From: Micropterus salmoides
Lineage: Eukaryota; Chordata; Actinopteri; Centrarchiformes; Centrarchidae
Reading direction: 5' to 3'
DNA: 64,000 nt
Assembly (NCBI RefSeq): GCF_014851395.1
Contig: NW_024041150.1
Span: forward strand, 26,525,225 to 26,589,224
The notes beneath the pieces are model-generated. The model saw only the letters and a list, made by a program, of their open reading frames with translations. It did no database searches and was not told the DNA's origin. The position numbers and the translations under genes are program-made. Below, piece after piece: positions 59,360 to 64,000 of the stretch (the stretch's first letter is position 1; each line of letters opens with the position of its first letter).

Positions 59360-59830
59360 CATCGTCAGCCACTTGGGTCATTTCATTCACACAATCAGAG
59401 CGGGCAATCTGATGTCATCTCAGCCACCCATGGAGGATATACACACCGAAGTTTTTACCTCTTCATTTCCTCCCTGTGCCACTGCAGGTGTTTTTGTTGG
59501 GATGCCAATAAGCTGGCCCACTTGGCTGCAGAAAATGAGGAGGCACAACAAATGCACATGGCGAAATTATCCTCTTTCATTAATCCGTCCATGTTTTTTC
59601 AATTTCCCCCTGTAAAGAGGTTATATAGGAATAATTATTGGGGCAAATAGTCCTGCCGATCTACGAGGAAATAATTGGCTTTTAGCTGCAGAGAGAGATT
59701 TCCTTGGCTGCCTGAACACAGAGACAGCTCTGGAGTTGCTTGGCATGCTTACAGCATTAGCAGGGGACCGGCAGTGTGCAGAGGCCCCAATGACAGGGAG
59801 AAATAATTATGAACGGAAGCAATGTTCAAG
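59360..59830. other. Candidate conserved non-coding element
   Basis: About 470 bp of compact repeat-free sequence. It includes CCACTTGGCTGCAGAAAATG, CATGGCGAAATTATCCTCTT, TTTCATTAATCCGTCCATG, GGAATAATTATTGGGGC, GGAAATAATTGGCTTTTAGC and GGGAGAAATAATTATGAACG. TAAT cores are frequent and evenly spread. The plus-strand open frame ends inside it without any domain, so a regulatory reading is preferred. Confidence 0.45.
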
Positions 59831-60488
59831 CCAAGAAGCCAATTTGTAAATGTCTCTTGGTTGCTACTGCTGCTGTCGCGTGTCTGTGTGCTCTCATGAG
59901 TGTGTCTGTTTATATCTAAGTGCAATTTGTGTAGCTTTGCATTGTGTTGTGTTTGTGTCCATGTGGGTGTTTTTATTAGTGACTGCCGTCCAGGCAGATG
60001 CTGTGATGACTCTCAACTTGTCACCCCTTTCTGTGACCTTCAGTTGTCGAGCCCAAGCCTTATGTAGTGTAAACACTAAAGATACCATGCTGCACTGGAC
60101 AAACTGGACAAAAAAAAACATGAAGAAAATGTAATGAAATGGAAATATCCCATTTGGGTGGTAAAGGCTATTTTTTACAGGCTATGTAATGCATACTAAT
60201 TACCACAAAGCCTGAATTTTAGAATAAGAACAAACACATTATGGGCAAGCAAGCAAGCCTTTTAGAGTAAATCCTCAGTACGCAGTTTCTGAAAATTTCA
60301 TAACTGACAACTATCTTAAGCACTTAGTTACTAATGAATAAGAGATTCATTTATAGCTATTAGTTTTTGGGGGGAAATGCTGAAACCAAAACACTGTGGG
60401 TAATTCAAACAGAATCTGCTAAGCTTTTCAAAGTTTTTGCCCTAAGCAACTCCAGGATGTCTAGTAAGAGCTCACTTACCCTCTAGCC

Positions 60489-60514
60489 CTCTCTCTCTCT
60501 CTCTCTCTCTCTCT
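60489..60514 (+). repeat. CT microsatellite
   Basis: A perfect CT run of thirteen units. Confidence 0.95.
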
Positions 60515-60894
60515 GGGCCCGCTTTGCCAGACTTTGAAGTGTCACCTGGTATGGCAGACGGTGTCCCCCTGTCCCCACACCTGTCACTCCTGCCACAGTG
60601 TCCTCTTACTCTGGTCATCAGCTCTATCAGGGGGCCTCTTCTATGATAAGAAGCCTGCATGGAGACCCCCAAACCGGCGAAGTATCAAACACATTGACAT
60701 CACTCCCCATGATACATCTAGTCTCTTTTAAAACAAAAAAAAGGGTGAATTTCTGTTCATCGAGTTGTACTTGAAAGTCAGTGACTTTGTACTGTGGGCG
60801 CTCAACAGAGTGGAGTTGCTTTAAGGATCTGCTGAAAATAAGGCAGATTTTGTGGTGGAAAGGGATGGGGGATGAGAAGTTGGGGTGGGGGCTG

Positions 60895-61525
60895 AGGAGA
60901 AAATGAATATGTATGTGCATATTTATCCGGAAAATGATTACTTGCTGGAGCATTCATTAATCGTTTTTCATAATTCATTCTGTGCATATTCTCCTTTTTT
61001 ATTGAATTTAAACAAACCCATTAACGGGGATTAACTTCCCTGAATAAGACTTTGGTTCTCTTCCCAATTGCTTCCAAAAAGGGCCCCTTGTTCCGTCAAG
61101 TGGAATTACTTGCGAGCGTCTGCAATCTCCTCGGAAAAGAATTATAGAACACAAGGGTGTGCTACACCGTCCCTCCTTTCCATTTTTGCCCCTCTCCCTC
61201 AAGTCAATTTATAATCACTTTTCAAAGGATATATCCTCTCATTGTTCCATTTTGTTACCAGATGGATGTGTGGAAAATGTTTCTGCAGTAATGTCAGCGT
61301 TATGTTGTTTTTAATAACTGGTAATTTGTGTTTGACCATCATCACCATCTCTCACATGGTTGTTGTCAAGTTATTTTCCTGGCCTTTGTTGCTGCTTATT
61401 ACATGGCACTAATTATAGCCTGAGGAGAATTGCTTTTCCAGACCCTGACCTCTTCCTTCTACTTAAGGCTATGAAGAAAAAGAAAGGGGCGCAAAATGAA
61501 TGAAATTGCTAAAGGAGGGTATAGG
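60895..61525. other. Best candidate conserved non-coding element of the window
   Basis: Some 630 bp without repeats or transposon marks. Words typical of vertebrate developmental enhancers are dense: GCATTCATTAATCG, TTCATAATTCATTC, GAATTTAAACAAACCC (forkhead-like), CCCATTAACGGGGATTAAC (TAATCC-type, bicoid-like), AAGTCAATTTATAATCAC, GTTTTTAATAACTGG, TTGTCAAGTTATTTTCCTGG and GGCACTAATTATAGCC (TAATTA at 61410-61415). Sequence complexity is high and no frame is protein-like. A role as an enhancer is inference. Confidence 0.5.
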
Positions 61526-64000
61526 GAGCTTTGTAGCTGATTAACCATAAGGCATACATTAATGATAATTGGATGAGAGGATGTGAGTGGAGCCGTAAGG
61601 AAGAAATACACTCAAGATTCTGTTCATCACTGCTCTTTTTCTCCCTTTTTCTAAAGTAGGGGAGCCAACAAAGAGTACCATCAAGTCTGGGTGGAGGATG
61701 TAACTACCTTCAGGGGGCAACATAGAAAGACTCCATTCTATCCCACTGTGTAATGCTGCCCCAGATCTGTAGTTACAGCATGCATTGCTTATTACAGTGT
61801 ATTGGTCAATTCCTTTTGTTAGTATGTGCATCTTATATTGTTTTCTTTGTACAGCATGCTAATGTCTTCAGGATGTAGTGTTTCTTGGAATGCTGACTAA
61901 ACCAATCAGAGTTAAAGCATGCACACACTTCCAAAGCTTGAATGTCAATTGTATGACCATACAAGAGGTAAAAACAAAAATAAGTTCACCTAAATATCAC
62001 CTTTAGGAAGTGTTGGTTTTTTTTTAAATATAATATATATATTTTTTTTCTTTGAAGCATTTCCCAGTGATGAGTCTCCCAAGCAGGTGCGCCTCTAATC
62101 ACAAAGGTCAAATGAATGCCCCAAGAAAGCAGCTCTGTGGCCTCACCACCGCTCAGGTGTATACTCACATGTGCAAAGACACACTAATAGCAAATGTGCA
62201 CAGTCATGCATAAACAAACACATGCAGAACATGCAGTCATGGCTTTAGCTGCAAAGTGTTTACTGATTGTGTACCAGATGAGATTTACTTGCCCTTTTGG
62301 CACTGCTTGAGAACAACATGTAAACGATGCCAGCCAAGCCAATTAGCTTTGATTCAGACATGAGACAGGAGGCCAGATATCAGACAGGATGGATGGGTAT
62401 TGCTGTGACAATTTCCAACATGAGTGCATCAAACGTTATCCCAACTACACAAAACAAAACACAATAAAAGATTGCACTGGCTATGTGGTTGTAGAAAGAA
62501 TGTAAGATAGGTAATAGGTAAAAAAAAAAAAGAGAAAATATAAGGGGGGAAAAAGATCTAGTATTGGTATAGGAGGGTCTGTGCAACCAATACTTCGTCA
62601 CTCACTTCTCTACCTCTCTGCCTGCTCTCTCTATTCCCCCTGGAGCCCTTTGGTGAAAAAATGTCAAATGATCACGCTTCTGTGAGCACCATCTGGCAGC
62701 TCGTGCACTTATAGCACCCATCACATCTCTCACTTTCCTGCCAACCTACAGTAGTACACTTAACTCTTTGTTCTGCCGAATGGAAGTCAATAAGAGCTAC
62801 TGACAATGGCTCCCCTTTCCATTTGACCTTAAGAACAGTGCAACCTTGGGCCACAACAAAAGACAATCTGCAACTGAAATAGGTAACAACCTAATATAAA
62901 GTGCATCTAAAGTGCATGCAAATGCACATATGATTACATGGTTCTACCTAGATGTGATATCTTTAGAAAAATGTGCTCAACTTAAAGTTATAATCCTTAA
63001 GATTCCTCTCCTGATTGATTTTGCAACACCCCCAGGTCCAAGAACAACTTGTGTATCTGTTTGAAATGCAACCAAAAAACTCCCATCTTTTAATAAAATC
63101 TGTCATTAATCGGTCTTATTCAATCATTTTATAAGTAACTGCAATCAGATTTCATGCTGCACACGGTGCAAGTAGTTTTCCACTCATAAACAGGGCACAG
63201 TAAAGTTGGTTACCTTGCTGAGAAGTTGTCTGTTGCCTGCAACTCCTTATCTAGCAGCTCAATATGGCTGCTCCGTCTTGAGCATTTAGTCCCTGCAATA
63301 TTTAAAGCTGATGCACTGCCAAAAATAACGTTGAAGAAACAGTTTTGGAGGAGCATTTTTGATGAATGATCACTATTAGTGCTAGCACTGGCAAGTACTT
63401 TGCATTTCATGTGTCTTGTTCATAATAAAAGCCACCCTGAATTTTACTAGCTGAATGCTAGTGAAGCAGGAGCAGGATATTCAGTTTGCATTGTATTAGT
63501 ACTTAATATTGCTCTTATATGGTGTAAAGAGAGTGAACAGTAAATGTGAAGCTGATATCAATGGATACAATTACACCGGATTGCATGCATGTATTGTTTC
63601 TTGTGAACCTCTCATGCTTGCTGCAAACTGAATCCAATGTGGGACAGTGAAAATTACGATATAGAGGTAATTACTGAATGTAAATACATTGAATGACAAC
63701 TGCAGAATCCAAAAAGTGGTTTTTGTTTTCATAAGAATTTGAAGGTTATGCCTTTGAGCTTGACAATAGTCAGAGTACAAACAGGTTATTGATTGAATGC
63801 AAACAGAGAGTGTCACTATAATCCAAACAGTAATTTCTAGGATGCTGTCTCTCATATTTTATTTTCTATGTACATGTGATGGCAATTTATGGATGTATAC
63901 TTTTTGTTGTTAACAGGGAGTCATAGAATACTACCATCACTCCATCAAGTGACCTACAAACTGCAAAAACCGAGGCGACAGCACTGAATTTCCAGTCTGG

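Larger units (their letters stand above)
58785..64000. other. Non-coding stretch with strong CNE-like segments
   Basis: No gene is seen in the last 5.2 kb. Two CNE-like segments and a CT microsatellite are listed separately. The 181-codon frame at 59105-59650 overlaps a CNE-like segment and has no protein features. 61880-64000 holds AT-rich DNA in which I recognise nothing. Confidence 0.45.

Noticed and set aside
59105..59650. 181-codon open frame, plus strand
   Set aside because: Composition is rich in H, S, L and W without periodicity or domain. It overlaps a CNE-like segment, which explains the lack of drift better than coding.
60830..60860. TTGCTTTAAGGATC resembling the TTAA-element terminus
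   Set aside because: Only about eight bases agree and the neighbouring sequence does not match the family.

Overview
This looks like non-coding nuclear DNA from a ray-finned fish, probably a percomorph teleost. The argument rests on repeats: an L2-type LINE whose 3' end carries the GATTCT iteration usual in fish, an RTE-type LINE, several non-autonomous hAT families, tRNA-derived SINEs, a Tc1-like terminus, solo LTRs, and dispersed repeats I recall from other percomorph genomes. The window is AT-rich, with microsatellites scattered through it. I found no host protein-coding exon, no tRNA or rRNA gene, no known microRNA and no CRISPR. The longest open frame is 224 codons and has no protein-like features. 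The window is best read as a gene desert or the inside of a very large intron.

Layout. 1-10 kb: mostly unique DNA with a TTAA-flanked element (1288-2345), a SINE-like tail, a tandem block of a dispersed repeat (4936-5525) and a second dispersed repeat near 9.3 kb. 10-16 kb: a degraded SINE and several stretches that look like conserved non-coding elements (CNEs). 16.5-18.9 kb: a decayed L2 LINE split by a 539-bp solo LTR with a 5-bp target duplication. 19-29.7 kb: unique DNA, one LINE 3' end, several CNE-like stretches. 29.7-33.9 kb: two related TTAA-flanked elements on opposite strands. Each carries a decayed short basic exon that ends at a splice-donor sequence, and the second also holds a 41-42-bp GGATCC-rich minisatellite. 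35.3 kb: a Tc1-like terminus. 36.5-39.2 kb: a hAT element containing a GC-rich retroposon with a 14-bp target duplication. 41.2-43.6 kb: a pile-up of two hAT fragments and an RTE LINE. 44-52 kb: mostly unique DNA with CNE-like stretches. 52.3-54.9 kb: a three-layer nest (SINE in hAT in composite repeat) with an 8-bp target duplication. 57.8-58.8 kb: a second solo LTR. 59-64 kb: unique DNA with the most CNE-like stretch of the window (60.9-61.5 kb).

No genes here work together as a pathway. What can be read is a history of insertions, several with exact junctions, and a candidate set of regulatory elements spread between them. The CNE calls are judgements of sequence texture and need an alignment to test them. 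Family names for repeats come from memory of similar sequences, not from a search.
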